The translations under genes and the position numbers were made by a program. From Lachnospiraceae bacterium AM93-12TA (GTDB lineage: Bacteria; Bacillota; Clostridia; Lachnospirales; Lachnospiraceae): a stretch of DNA of 25,395 bases. The notes under the pieces are model-generated. The model was not told the DNA's origin. It saw only the letters and a program-made list of their open reading frames with translations, and made no database searches. The stretch covers positions 1 to 25,395 of the forward strand of contig JAQERH010000040.1 of NCBI GenBank assembly GCA_027698105.1, read 5' to 3'. Of this stretch, positions 8,910-17,006 are shown piece after piece (position 1 is the stretch's first letter; the number at the start of each line of letters is the position of its first letter).

Positions 8910-9557
8910 TTAAATATGAAAGCACTTTTGCACATCCTTAATTCTTCCCAGCACCAGCATGGTATTTTCAGAGGAGAGAAGCGTATCTGACGTAATATTC
9001 AGCTGCATCACACCGTTATGCTTTAATGCCATTATATTAATATTATACTTATTTCTCACATCAATCTGCCCAATGGTCTTTCCAAACCACTCTCTGGGAA
9101 TAGACACCTCAAAAATTGCGTGCTCTCCGTCCAGCTCCACATAGTCGAAAATGTGATCCGAGCTATAGCGCATCGCTGTCCACTCCCCCAGCTGGCGTTC
9201 CGGGTAAATTACCACATCAGCTCCATTCTTCAGCAGAAATTTTCTCTGCCTGTCTCTGGATGCCCTTGATACTACAAAGACAGCTCCCATCTCCTTCAGC
9301 AGAGAGGTCGTTTCCAGGGAACTCTGGAAATTGTCTCCAATCGCCACCATGCAGACATCATAATTACGTACTCCCAGAGAGCTGATAAAATCTTCGTCCG
9401 TAGCGTCTCCTATCTGGGCATTCGTCACATAGGGAAGCACTGACTCCACCCGTCTTTCATCTATATCCACCGCCATAACCTCATGGCGAAGCTCATTCAG
9501 TTTTCTGGCTATATGGCGTCCAAACCGCCCCAGACCAATCAGCAAAATAGATTTCAT
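8910..9557 (-). CDS. ktrA: Ktr/Trk-type potassium uptake regulatory subunit (RCK domains)
   Basis: A 215-aa cytosolic protein. Its RCK-N Rossmann domain carries GLGRFG (8-13), an acidic residue in AVDID at the end of the second strand, and GDATDEDF. An RCK-C domain occupies about 135-212. KtrA/KtrC-type proteins form octameric rings that gate a KtrB/TrkH-type channel using ATP/ADP or NAD(H), and the RCK-C domain commonly binds c-di-AMP. No channel subunit gene is present in this window, so the partner is either elsewhere or not a Ktr channel. The gene sits between the kinase-less KdpD gene and full kdpD, has its own predicted promoter, and is the first gene of a ktrA-kdpD-kdpE transcript. The Shine-Dalgarno GGAAGGAG is about 11 nt from the ATG. 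The family is certain; the choice between KtrA and KtrC is not. Confidence 0.9.
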   Translation of the reverse strand: MKSILLIGLGRFGRHIARKLNELRHEVMAVDIDERRVESVLPYVTNAQIGDATDEDFISSLGVRNYDVCMVAIGDNFQSSLETTSLLKEMGAVFVVSRASRDRQRKFLLKNGADVVIYPERQLGEWTAMRYSSDHIFDYVELDGEHAIFEVSIPREWFGKTIGQIDVRNKYNINIMALKHNGVMQLNITSDTLLSSENTMLVLGRIKDVQKCFHI

Positions 9558-9619
9558 AATAATGCGTACTCCTTCCAGATCTTATCCAGATATGATTTTT
9601 ACGCTTTATTATATCTTTA

Positions 9620-9648
9620 AATATATTAAATCGGTGTTAGTTTGTAAA
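9620..9648 (-). promoter_or_regulatory. Promoter of ktrA-kdpD-kdpE
   Basis: Minus-strand -35 TTTACA (9643-9648), 17-nt spacer and -10 TATATT (9620-9625). No terminator is visible between the upstream kdp gene and this site, so read-through from the kdpFABC operon is also possible. Confidence 0.6.
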
Positions 9649-9656
9649 GAAAAGTA

Positions 9657-11657
9657 TTAAGATTGCATAAAGAAGCCTTTCAGCTTTACTCCTGCCTCGT
9701 TGAGCATAGCGGTGAGGAGGCTGTACTCAAATTCGGCGACAGGCCTTCTCTCCTCCAGAAAAATCCCCATGACTGCGTGAACCTGCTCTTCATCCTGAAC
9801 AGGTAGGTACATGGCCATAGCGTCTGGCAGCGTATGAGTACAGGCCCCTGCCCGGCGGCGGTTTGAGGCCACCCACTGAGCCACCCCCTTTTCCTGGGCA
9901 TTTACGCACCGTTTCAATTCTTCCGGCTCCATGCCCTTTCTGGAGAACAGAAGAGGCTCTCCCACCGCTCCGTCTTTCCTGACAGGATAGAGCAAAATGG
10001 ATAGATTTAACAGCTTTCCCGCCTGCAAAGCCGCCTGACTCCACACATCCTCTCTTGTTCTGCATCTTCTAAGCTTCTGGCTGTTTTCCAGAAGGATCCC
10101 CGTGCGATAGGCAGTTTTGCTGATTTCCATATTCTGCCGCTTCAGCTTTCCAGTGACAGTGGCCGTAAATAATCCGGCCAGAAACAGCATGAGAAAAGTG
10201 AGGGGATATGCCTGATCACAGGCTTTCAGGCTGTATAGAGGCTCTGTAAAGAAAAAATTAAATAAAATAACGCTGAGCAAAGCTGAATACAGGGCGCACA
10301 GCTTCCGGCTGGCTGCGTAGGAGGCAAGCAGAACCCCCATCAGATAAATCATAATCGTATTGGCCTCTGAGAACACAAGCATCCGAAGCAGCAGAGCCAG
10401 CACCGTAGCTGCCAGCATAATCGCCGTAGCTGCTGCCAGAGCAACGGCATATTTCTTCCGGCTTTCCCGCCTTTTTGCAGTGCTTTTTCTGGGATGCCAG
10501 CGCTTTGTCTGCCTCATATCCGGAATAATATATACGTCAATATTCGGCGCCATGTAAGTCAGCTTCTCCAGAAACTCTGAGCGGTACATGGGCCGCATGG
10601 TAAAATGGTTGGTTCTGCCCAGCACAATTTTCGAGACATTGCTGACAATGGCATACTGGGCAATCTGGGCCGCCACGTCAGAACCAAACACCGTCACTAT
10701 CTTCGCTCCCAGAAGCTTCGCTAACTCCATGTTGTTTCTGAGAGCCGCCTTCGTCTTTTCCCCTGCCTCCTGGGTAGCCGGCGTCTCCACGCATAGCCCT
10801 GTCAAAGTTCCATGAAAGGCGTCTGCCAGGCGGGAGGCAGTTCGTATCACCTTGGCGCTGGAGGGTGCCGCCGTGATGCAGACCAGAATGTGTTCTCCTG
10901 TGTGATAATCCTGGCGCTCCAGCAGGCTTCTCTCCTCCTCGGCAATCCGATTGACACGATCCGCGCATCTTCGCAGGGCAATCTCCCGGAGAGCCGCCAG
11001 CTTTTCTCTTCGGAAAAAATTCTGAAGCGCCCGATCCGCCTGCTCCTTCCGGTAGATTTTCCCCTCCTTCATCCGCTCGATCAGCTCTTCCGGTTCAATG
11101 TCAACCACTTCCACCTGATCCGCGTGATCAAATACCGTATCTGGAATCCGTTCCCGCACATCGATATGGGTAATACTTCCTACCAGATCGTTAAGACTCT
11201 CCAAATGCTGAATATTCAGAGTTGTGTAAACGCTGATTCCGGCCCGCAGAAGCTCCTTCACATCCTGATACCGCTTTTCGTTTCTGCAGCCTTTGCAGTT
11301 GGTGTGGGCCAGCTCGTCCACCAGAATCAGCTGCGGTTTCCTCTTTAAAGCCCCATCCAAGTCAAATTCCCTGAGCTTTAAGCCCTTGTAATCTGCCATC
11401 ATGGGCGGCAGCATTTCCATCCCCCCGGTCAGGGCCTGGGTGGCCGGCCGATCGTGGGGCTCTATATAGCCGGCCGCCACGTCTATCCCGTGAGCCTTCG
11501 CCTCGTGAGCAGCTTCCAGCATAGCGTAGGTTTTTCCCGAACCGGCCGCGTAGCCCAGGAAAATTTTGAGACGTCCTCTTGTCTTCTTTTCCTGTTCCCG
11601 TTCCTCGTATTTCAGGCGCTTTAAGAACTGTTCTGAATCAGGTCTCTCCTCCTCCAT
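9657..11657 (-). CDS. kdpD: Kinase-less KdpD paralogue (sensor half only)
   Basis: It has 666 aa from the ATG at 11657, which is preceded by AAGGGGAGAAGG; a start at 11690 (11 residues longer) is possible but has a weaker ribosome site. It carries the KdpD domain with Walker A GYAAGSGKT (35-43) and Walker B LILVDELAHTN, a USP domain, a cluster of hydrophobic segments (about 400-500) and a GAF-like domain. It stops where full-length KdpD proceeds to its DHp domain: there is no H-box, N box or ATPase domain. The end (GVKLKGFFMQS) is clean, with no kinase remnant in the 100 nt before the next gene. In the USP domain the FTALF of the neighbouring KdpD is replaced by LTGLC. It sits 63 nt after kdpC. 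N-terminal-only KdpD proteins are known from cyanobacterial kdp operons; a role as accessory sensor or direct modulator of KdpFABC is inference. Confidence 0.92.
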   Translation of the reverse strand: MEEERPDSEQFLKRLKYEEREQEKKTRGRLKIFLGYAAGSGKTYAMLEAAHEAKAHGIDVAAGYIEPHDRPATQALTGGMEMLPPMMADYKGLKLREFDLDGALKRKPQLILVDELAHTNCKGCRNEKRYQDVKELLRAGISVYTTLNIQHLESLNDLVGSITHIDVRERIPDTVFDHADQVEVVDIEPEELIERMKEGKIYRKEQADRALQNFFRREKLAALREIALRRCADRVNRIAEEERSLLERQDYHTGEHILVCITAAPSSAKVIRTASRLADAFHGTLTGLCVETPATQEAGEKTKAALRNNMELAKLLGAKIVTVFGSDVAAQIAQYAIVSNVSKIVLGRTNHFTMRPMYRSEFLEKLTYMAPNIDVYIIPDMRQTKRWHPRKSTAKRRESRKKYAVALAAATAIMLAATVLALLLRMLVFSEANTIMIYLMGVLLASYAASRKLCALYSALLSVILFNFFFTEPLYSLKACDQAYPLTFLMLFLAGLFTATVTGKLKRQNMEISKTAYRTGILLENSQKLRRCRTREDVWSQAALQAGKLLNLSILLYPVRKDGAVGEPLLFSRKGMEPEELKRCVNAQEKGVAQWVASNRRRAGACTHTLPDAMAMYLPVQDEEQVHAVMGIFLEERRPVAEFEYSLLTAMLNEAGVKLKGFFMQS

Positions 11658-11720
11658 GGCCTTCTCCCCTTCTCTTTCATTCTGTGGCATACTAACTGCC
11701 CTGTACCGCGTTCTGCCGCT

Positions 11721-12365
11721 TTAAATCATTCCCATGGCTCTCGCAATGGCTAAATTACATTTTAATACATTGACTCTCTCCTCGCCGAATACTCCGAGAG
11801 CCTTTCCCTCTGTGTTCTCCTCCACAATCCGGGAAACCTCTTCCTCGCTGAGTCCTGAGTGCTCTGCCACCGCCGGAATCTGTACTCTGGCTGCCTCCGG
11901 GCTGATGTGGGGATCCAGGCCAGAGCCTGAGGCTGTTAAAAGATCCGCTGGAACGTCCTCTGTCTTTACTCCTGGATGAGAGGCCAAAAAGCTGTCTAAA
12001 TCCTTCTTTATCCTGGCCTCCAGAGCCGGGTTGGAGTTCCCATAATTAAAGGAACCTGAGGAAACGCCGCCATACTCCCCGCTCTCCTTCTGCTCCTCTG
12101 TATATGTATTATAATGGACAGCAGAAACTCTTCCATGGAAGAAATAATCCTCTGTAAAATCCTGGCCTAACAGGACGGAACCCACCGCTTCCTCCGGGTT
12201 GTCAGTAAGATTTCCCTCTCTGTCAATCAGGCTTCCTCCTGCCCTCTCCTTCATCACCGCCTGGCTGGCTCCCGTGAGAGCCAGCGGGTAGGCGAAGGAG
12301 CACAAAAGCATCATAACCGCGCAGAAGACAAACGCAGTCCTGAACATCTTAAAAAAACCTTTCAT
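11721..12365 (-). CDS. kdpC: KdpC, potassium-transporting ATPase subunit C
   Basis: The 214-aa protein has one N-terminal membrane anchor (about 10-31) and an extracytoplasmic domain. The conserved KdpC stretch TASGSGLDPHIS is at 144-155, preceded by the SxNYGxSNP-type region at about 104-113. KdpC associates with KdpA and KdpB in the high-affinity K+ pump and raises ATP affinity. GGAGGAAGAGACA precedes the ATG, which is only 12 nt after the kdpB stop. The length is close to the usual 190-210 aa. Confidence 0.96.
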   Translation of the reverse strand: MKGFFKMFRTAFVFCAVMMLLCSFAYPLALTGASQAVMKERAGGSLIDREGNLTDNPEEAVGSVLLGQDFTEDYFFHGRVSAVHYNTYTEEQKESGEYGGVSSGSFNYGNSNPALEARIKKDLDSFLASHPGVKTEDVPADLLTASGSGLDPHISPEAARVQIPAVAEHSGLSEEEVSRIVEENTEGKALGVFGEERVNVLKCNLAIARAMGMI

Positions 12366-12377
12366 TGTCTCTTCCTC

Positions 12378-14432
12378 CTACATTCCAATTGCAGACAGCA
12401 TGGGAGCTGTCACCAGGTCAATAAGCTTGATTCCCACAAAGGGGACAATCATACCGCCCAGTCCATAGATTCCCATGTTCCTAAGCAGAAGTTTTTCCGC
12501 CTTCATGGGCTTATATTTTACGCCCTTCATGGCGATAGGAATCAGTCCTGGAATAATAATTGCATTAAAAATCAAAGCCGACAAAATCGCGCTGGCCGGA
12601 GTGGCCAGGCGCATGATATTTAAAATCTGCATCTGCGGCAGCACCATAGTAAACATGGCTGGAATAATGGCAAAATATTTGGCAATATCGTTGGCCACAC
12701 TGAAGGTAGTCAGGGAACCTCTGGTAATCAGAAGCTGCTTTCCTATTTCCACCACCTCCAGAATCTTGGTGGGGTCAGAATCCAGATCCACCATGTTGGC
12801 CGCCTCCTTGGCTGCCTGAGTTCCGGAATTCATGGCCAGGCCTACGTCCGCCTGGGCCAGCGCCGGAGCATCGTTGGTTCCGTCGCCTGTCATAGCTACC
12901 AGCTTTCCCTCTGCCTGTTCTTTCTTAATGGCCTCAATCTTATCCTCAGGGCGGCACTCTGCGATAAAGCCGTCCACGCCTGCCTCCCTGGCAATAGTTG
13001 CCGCTGTGAGAGGATTGTCTCCTGTACACATAATCGTCTTGATTCCGATTTCCCGAAGGCGGGCAAAACGCTCAGCAAGTCCAGGCTTAACTGTATCCTT
13101 TAAATAGATTACGCCTAAAATTTTGTCATTTACGCAGACTGTGAGAGGCGTCCCTCCCAGATTGGAGACCTTTGTTACAATTTCCTCCAGATCCGCCGGA
13201 ATGCTTCCTCCCTTTTCCTCCACAAAGCGCTTCACTGCCTCGGAAGCGCCCTTTCTCACAACGGTTCCGTCCTGTAAATCCACACCGCTCATTTTCGTCT
13301 GGGCTGTAAACTCAATAAAATTCATCTGGCCAGCCGCCTCTTCTGTCAGAACACATCCCATCCGGCGTCCCAGGTCTACCGTAGATTTTCCCTCCGGTGT
13401 GCCGTCCATGAGAGAACTCATGACACTGTAGTCAATCAAGTCCTCTTTTTCCACGCCGTTTACCGGATAAAACTCCGCCGCCAGGCGGTTTCCGTAGGTA
13501 ATCGTTCCCGTCTTGTCCAAAATCATGGTGTCCACGTCTCCGCAGGCCTCCACCGCCTTTCCCGACATGGCGATGACGTTAAATCTCGTTACACGATCCA
13601 TACCTGCAATGCCGATGGCCGAGAGAAGTCCCCCAATAGTAGTGGGAATCAGGCATACCATCAGGGCAATGGCCCAGGAAACTGGAATCTCCACTCCCAG
13701 ATAAGCTGCGAATGGATACAAAGTTACCACAACAATTAAAAATATCAGAGTTAATACAATTAACAGCGTATTTAATGCAATTTCATTTGGCGTTTTTTGT
13801 CTGGAAGCTCCCTCCACCAGGGAAATCATTTTATCCAGGAAGGAATGTCCCGGCTCCGCCGCAATCCTTATTTTCAGCCAGTCGGACACCACTGTAGTGC
13901 CACCGGTAACGGAGGAGAAATCTCCCCCGGCTTCCCTGGTGACAGGGGCGGACTCGCCTGTGATGGCCGATTCGTCCACCGAGGCGATTCCCTCGATCAC
14001 CTCACCGTCGTTGGGAATGACTTCGCCCAGCTTCACTAACACAATGTCGCCCTTCTTTAACTCAGAAGCGTTTATCATCTTCTCTCCTCCGCCTGGGAGA
14101 AGAAGACGGGCTTTCGTATCCTGTTTCGTCTTCTTTAAGGATTCCGCCTGAGCCTTGCCTCGGCCCTCAGCCACTGACTCTGCAAAATTCGCAAACAGTA
14201 TGGTCACAAATAATACGACTGTCACAATTCCATTATAAATCTGGTATTCCGCCTGTCCGCCGAACAGAGTGGGGCAGAAGGTGAGAAGAAGCGTGACAAA
14301 ACATCCGGCTTCCACCACAAACATGACGGGATTCTTCACTATATATCTGGGATCCAGCTTCTTAAACGCACCGATAACAGAGGATTTTAAAATATCTGGC
14401 GTCACAAATTTCGCGCCTTGCTTCTTAGCCAT
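12378..14432 (-). CDS. kdpB: KdpB, catalytic P-type ATPase subunit
   Basis: A protein of 684 aa, normal for KdpB. It contains the TGES actuator loop (158-161), phosphorylated aspartate D306 in DKTGT, and the hinge motif [10 protein letters not shown] (516-525). Membrane helices flank the soluble domains, with pairs at about 35-85 and 220-275 and the last three after about 580. It hydrolyses ATP to drive K+ import through KdpA. The TGES serine is equivalent to the E. coli residue known to be phosphorylated for inhibition at high K+. The start has AAAGGAGAATCACA upstream. It is 36 nt after kdpA. Confidence 0.98.
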   Translation of the reverse strand: MAKKQGAKFVTPDILKSSVIGAFKKLDPRYIVKNPVMFVVEAGCFVTLLLTFCPTLFGGQAEYQIYNGIVTVVLFVTILFANFAESVAEGRGKAQAESLKKTKQDTKARLLLPGGGEKMINASELKKGDIVLVKLGEVIPNDGEVIEGIASVDESAITGESAPVTREAGGDFSSVTGGTTVVSDWLKIRIAAEPGHSFLDKMISLVEGASRQKTPNEIALNTLLIVLTLIFLIVVVTLYPFAAYLGVEIPVSWAIALMVCLIPTTIGGLLSAIGIAGMDRVTRFNVIAMSGKAVEACGDVDTMILDKTGTITYGNRLAAEFYPVNGVEKEDLIDYSVMSSLMDGTPEGKSTVDLGRRMGCVLTEEAAGQMNFIEFTAQTKMSGVDLQDGTVVRKGASEAVKRFVEEKGGSIPADLEEIVTKVSNLGGTPLTVCVNDKILGVIYLKDTVKPGLAERFARLREIGIKTIMCTGDNPLTAATIAREAGVDGFIAECRPEDKIEAIKKEQAEGKLVAMTGDGTNDAPALAQADVGLAMNSGTQAAKEAANMVDLDSDPTKILEVVEIGKQLLITRGSLTTFSVANDIAKYFAIIPAMFTMVLPQMQILNIMRLATPASAILSALIFNAIIIPGLIPIAMKGVKYKPMKAEKLLLRNMGIYGLGGMIVPFVGIKLIDLVTAPMLSAIGM

Positions 14433-14468
14433 TGTGATTCTCCTTTCTGCTTTTTCTGCTTTCCCGCG

Positions 14469-16163
14469 CTACATCCACAGGGACAGATGCTCTGCCACAG
14501 GGCCCAGGGCCAGAGCCGGGAAGAATGTTAAAGCAGCAAATATATAAACGATGAATACAAGCACAATCATGAAGGTTGTATTGTCTGTGCGCAGTGTTCC
14601 CACAGACTCATTGACCTTTCTCTTGGCCAGCATGGAGCCTGCAACCGCCAGCTGGGCGGCAATGGCAAGGTAGCGGCCAAAAAACATGGCAAGTCCCGTG
14701 GTGACGTTCCAGAACAGGCTGTTGTCCGCCAGTCCCTCAAAGCCGGAACCGTTGTTGGCTGCGGAGGAGGCGTACTCGTAAAGCACCTGCGTCAGGCCGT
14801 GAAAGCCTAGATTTGTAATTCCTGAAAGTCCGCCCTGCACAGACACCGCCAGAGCGGAAAAGCCGAGAATTAACAAAGGGTGAATCAGAATGACAATAGC
14901 CACCAGCTTCATTTCCTTTCCCTCTATCTTCTTATTCAGATACTCCGGCGTTCTTCCAACCATGAGTCCGCAGATAAAGACTGCCAGAATCACATACATT
15001 ACCATGTTCATCAGGCCTACGCCCTTGCCACCGAACACACAGTTTAACATCATGTGGAGCAGCGGAACCAGGCCGCCTAACGGCGTCAGAGAGTCGTGCA
15101 TGTTGTTGACGGTTCCCGTGGTAAACGAGGTAGTCACTGTGGTGAAAAGGGCCGACTGATCAATGCCGAAGCGTGTTTCCTTTCCCTCCATGCTGCCCAT
15201 ATCCTGGCTGAGTCCCATGGCGCCAACCACCGGATTTCCCGCTCTCTCCGCGCTGAAGCAGAGAGCCAGGCCAATCAAAAAAATAATGGCCATCGCGCCG
15301 AAAATCACGGCTCCCTGTCTTCCAAACAGCGGTTTTTTCCCGTCCTTTCTGTCGTGGAGCATCAGTCCAAAGGTGACGACGCAGGATCCCGGCAGAAGCA
15401 TCATGGAAATCATCTCCACTATATTGGAAATAACCGTCGGGTTCTCAAACGGCGTAGAAGAGTTGGCTCCAAAAAAACCGCCGCCGTTGGTTCCCAGATG
15501 CTTAATAGACTCCAGGGCCGCTACCGGGCCCACGGCAATATCCTGAAATTTTCCTTCTATGGTTTCTACCGTCAGATTGCCTGCCAGCGTCTGGGGCGTA
15601 CCCTGGCCGACTAAGAGAAGTCCCGTTAAAAATGCCGCCGGAATCAGGATTCTGGTGGTAATTCTCACCATATCCCTGTAAAAATTGCCAAGCGGGCGTC
15701 CTGCCAGCCCCCGGCAGAAGGCCATGCAGGCCGCGTAGCCGCTGGCCGCTGAAGTAAACATCATAAAAATGATGACGCACATCTGCCCTGCGTAGGAAAG
15801 ACCGCTCTCTCCCGAATAGTGCTGCAGGTTCGTGTTGGTCATAAAACTGATAATCGTGTTGAAGCTCAGGCTCTCCTCCATGCTTCCGATTCCATTGGGA
15901 TTGAAAAATAAAAGTCCCTGAAGCCTGAGAATCAGATAGCCGGTAAACACCATCACCCCGTTGGCCATCAAAAGGGACAGCGTGTATTTTTTCCATCCCA
16001 TGTCCCCGCCTTGAATCCCGCAGACTCTGTATATAACCTTGTCAACCGGGTCGAACACCGGGTCTGCAAAGGTTTTCTGATTCGATGCAATGTGGTACAT
16101 ATATCTTCCCGTCGGGATCACCAATATCACAAAGATCGCCAGTGTAAGCACAATCTGTAACAT
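14469..16163 (-). CDS. kdpA: KdpA, K+-binding channel-like subunit
   Basis: The 564-aa polytopic membrane protein has the four selectivity-filter repeats typical of KdpA: TNTNLQ (109-114), TNGGGF (225-230), a third around TTSFTTGTVNNM (344-355) and NNGSGF (470-475). The glycine TNGGGF filter is intact. It binds K+ from outside with high affinity and passes it to KdpB. AGGAGGAAAAGAGCT precedes the ATG. It lies 51 nt after kdpF. Confidence 0.98.
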   Translation of the reverse strand: MLQIVLTLAIFVILVIPTGRYMYHIASNQKTFADPVFDPVDKVIYRVCGIQGGDMGWKKYTLSLLMANGVMVFTGYLILRLQGLLFFNPNGIGSMEESLSFNTIISFMTNTNLQHYSGESGLSYAGQMCVIIFMMFTSAASGYAACMAFCRGLAGRPLGNFYRDMVRITTRILIPAAFLTGLLLVGQGTPQTLAGNLTVETIEGKFQDIAVGPVAALESIKHLGTNGGGFFGANSSTPFENPTVISNIVEMISMMLLPGSCVVTFGLMLHDRKDGKKPLFGRQGAVIFGAMAIIFLIGLALCFSAERAGNPVVGAMGLSQDMGSMEGKETRFGIDQSALFTTVTTSFTTGTVNNMHDSLTPLGGLVPLLHMMLNCVFGGKGVGLMNMVMYVILAVFICGLMVGRTPEYLNKKIEGKEMKLVAIVILIHPLLILGFSALAVSVQGGLSGITNLGFHGLTQVLYEYASSAANNGSGFEGLADNSLFWNVTTGLAMFFGRYLAIAAQLAVAGSMLAKRKVNESVGTLRTDNTTFMIVLVFIVYIFAALTFFPALALGPVAEHLSLWM

Positions 16164-16214
16164 AGCTCTTTTCCTCCTGCTTTCCTCCTGCCTTTTCTTT
16201 CTGCTGTCTTTTCT

Positions 16215-16292
16215 CTACAGCTTCTCCGGATTTACCAGCGCATACACCAGATACGCTCCCAGAGCCGCTATCATAAGTCCTAATACCGCCAT
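16215..16292 (-). CDS. kdpF: KdpF small subunit
   Basis: A 25-aa single-helix peptide beginning MAVLGLMIAALGAYLVYAL and ending NPEKL. The YLVYAL-(I/V)N-x-E pattern is that of KdpF, which stabilises the KdpABC complex in the membrane. GGAGGGATAAATC precedes the ATG. Size, motif and position directly before kdpA make this secure. Confidence 0.93.
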   Translation of the reverse strand: MAVLGLMIAALGAYLVYALVNPEKL

Positions 16293-16309
16293 GATTTATC
16301 CCTCCTGTT

Positions 16310-16417
16310 TTACTGTTTCCGATCCTCCAGTTCCACCTGTCTCTCGCAGAAATCTGCGAACAGCTTTACCAGACCAAAGCACCCGGCAAGTATTCCAAGC
16401 ATAATCAAATCCATCAT
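16310..16417 (-). CDS. 35-aa single-helix protein upstream of kdpF
   Basis: It starts at ATG 16417, or the next codon (also ATG) at 16414, with GGAGGAAACAGACT upstream. One hydrophobic segment (about 4-21, LIMLGILAGCFGLVKLF) is followed by a charged tail, FCERQVELEDRKQ. It is 17 nt from kdpF. Short membrane ORFs ahead of kdpA are a known feature of clostridial kdp operons; this one has no assigned function and may be an accessory subunit or a leader-like coding segment. The strong ribosome site supports translation. Confidence 0.7.
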   Translation of the reverse strand: MMDLIMLGILAGCFGLVKLFADFCERQVELEDRKQ

Positions 16418-16442
16418 AGTCTGTTTCCTCCTTCGCCTACCT

Positions 16443-16475
16443 ATTCTAGCACTGCGCCGATTAAAACGGGATTAA
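16443..16475 (-). promoter_or_regulatory. Internal kdp promoter with putative KdpE motif
   Basis: On the minus strand TTAATCCCGTTTTAA (16475-16461) covers the -35 region, followed 17 nt after its CCCGT by -10 TAGAAT (16443-16448), itself preceded by GTGC. The -35 hexamer is poor, as expected for an activator-dependent promoter. The same arrangement occurs upstream of the 64-aa ORF. It would start a transcript just ahead of the 35-aa ORF and kdpFABC. Confidence 0.55.
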
Positions 16476-16513
16476 CAGGTGCAGCCGCGCATAAAAGTTG
16501 CATTAAGATCCGT

Positions 16514-16708
16514 CTAGCACCATCCCAAAAAATAGTGGAAGGGCATCACAAGCACCATCGTGCTCAGTGAAACCGTCAAAAGAAGCATCACCGGCATTCC
16601 CACAAACATCACCCAAAAAGCCAGAAACGGATGGCGCAGCGCAAAGGCCTCCGCCTTCCTGTCAAAGGTTTCCTCTATCCTGTGAAAAGATTTTAAAATC
16701 GCTCTCAT
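16514..16708 (-). CDS. 64-aa membrane protein, first gene of the kdp region
   Basis: The ATG at 16708 is preferred over the in-frame codon at 16744 because GGAGGAAGCGGTT lies directly upstream. An amphipathic, charged N-terminus (RAILKSFHRIEETFDRKAEA) is followed by a long hydrophobic region (about 28-60), probably one or two helices. It lies between two promoters sharing one motif, which ties it to K+ regulation. I do not recognise a domain. It may correspond in position to the small kdpZ/kdpY-type ORFs reported ahead of kdpA in Clostridium acetobutylicum; this is from memory and unverified. Confidence 0.65.
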   Translation of the reverse strand: MRAILKSFHRIEETFDRKAEAFALRHPFLAFWVMFVGMPVMLLLTVSLSTMVLVMPFHYFLGWC

Positions 16709-16732
16709 AACCGCTTCCTCCTTACGTCTACA

Positions 16733-16795
16733 AGAGTAGCACAAATGCTTTTAAGACGGGGTAAGGATTCAGAAAGCGGCGTTAAGAAGGGGTAA
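16733..16795 (-). promoter_or_regulatory. kdp-region promoter with two direct copies of a putative KdpE site
   Basis: On the minus strand TTACCCCTTCTTAA (16795-16782) and TTACCCCGTCTTAA (16764-16751) are direct repeats 31 bp apart, about three helical turns. The second covers the -35 region and its CCCGT is 17 nt from -10 TACTCT (16733-16738), preceded by GTGC. Direct repeats on one helix face are typical of OmpR-family activators such as KdpE. Confidence 0.6.
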
Positions 16796-16843
16796 ATACG
16801 GAAAGCCGGCATAACGTCCATGTACACTGACGCTAAAATAATC

Positions 16844-16883
16844 AAAAAAAGAAGACCTCCCGCTTAGCTGCTGAAAGCCTTCT
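16844..16883 (-). terminator. Rho-independent terminator after the GNAT gene
   Basis: On the minus strand AGAAGGC pairs with GTCTTCT (one G-U) and the helix can continue with wobble pairs inside; TTTTTTT follows. It lies between the acetyltransferase and the kdp promoter. Confidence 0.65.
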
Positions 16884-16916
16884 TTCCCTTTTCTGATGAT
16901 TCTGTTTTTCTCTGCT

Positions 16917-17006
16917 CTATACCTGGCTGTTCTTTCTTTGACTGTCCTGTTTTTTACTATTCTGTTCCGGACTGTCCTATTTCTGGCTGCCCTGTTTCTG
17001 GCTGTC
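16917..17006 (-). repeat. Six 15-nt tandem repeats spanning the GNAT stop codon
   Basis: Six consecutive 15-nt units on the minus strand translate in frame as DSQKQ, GSQK-stop, DSPEQ, NSKKQ, DSQRK, NSQV-stop. Unit 2 differs from unit 1 at two positions, one of which turns the final CAG into TAG, the actual stop of the GNAT gene. Unit 6 also ends in TAG. Confidence 0.75.

Noticed and set aside
8632..8925. 97-codon minus-strand frame overlapping the kdpD start
   Set aside because: It is kdpD read in another frame; the GKT-containing frame of kdpD is clearly the coding one.
10812..11348. 178-codon plus-strand frame within the kinase-less kdpD
   Set aside because: Antisense shadow of a gene with intact KdpD motifs; low-complexity, no start signals.
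15096..15614. Plus-strand frames within kdpA
   Set aside because: Shadows of KdpA, whose filter motifs are all present on the minus strand.
16503..16512. TTAAGATCCG as a fourth KdpE-type site 42 bp from the internal one
   Set aside because: Only the TTAAGA half matches; too weak to claim.
16844..17006. Repeats near 16.9 kb as a CRISPR array
   Set aside because: Units are 15 nt and contiguous without spacers, and they translate in frame with the GNAT gene.
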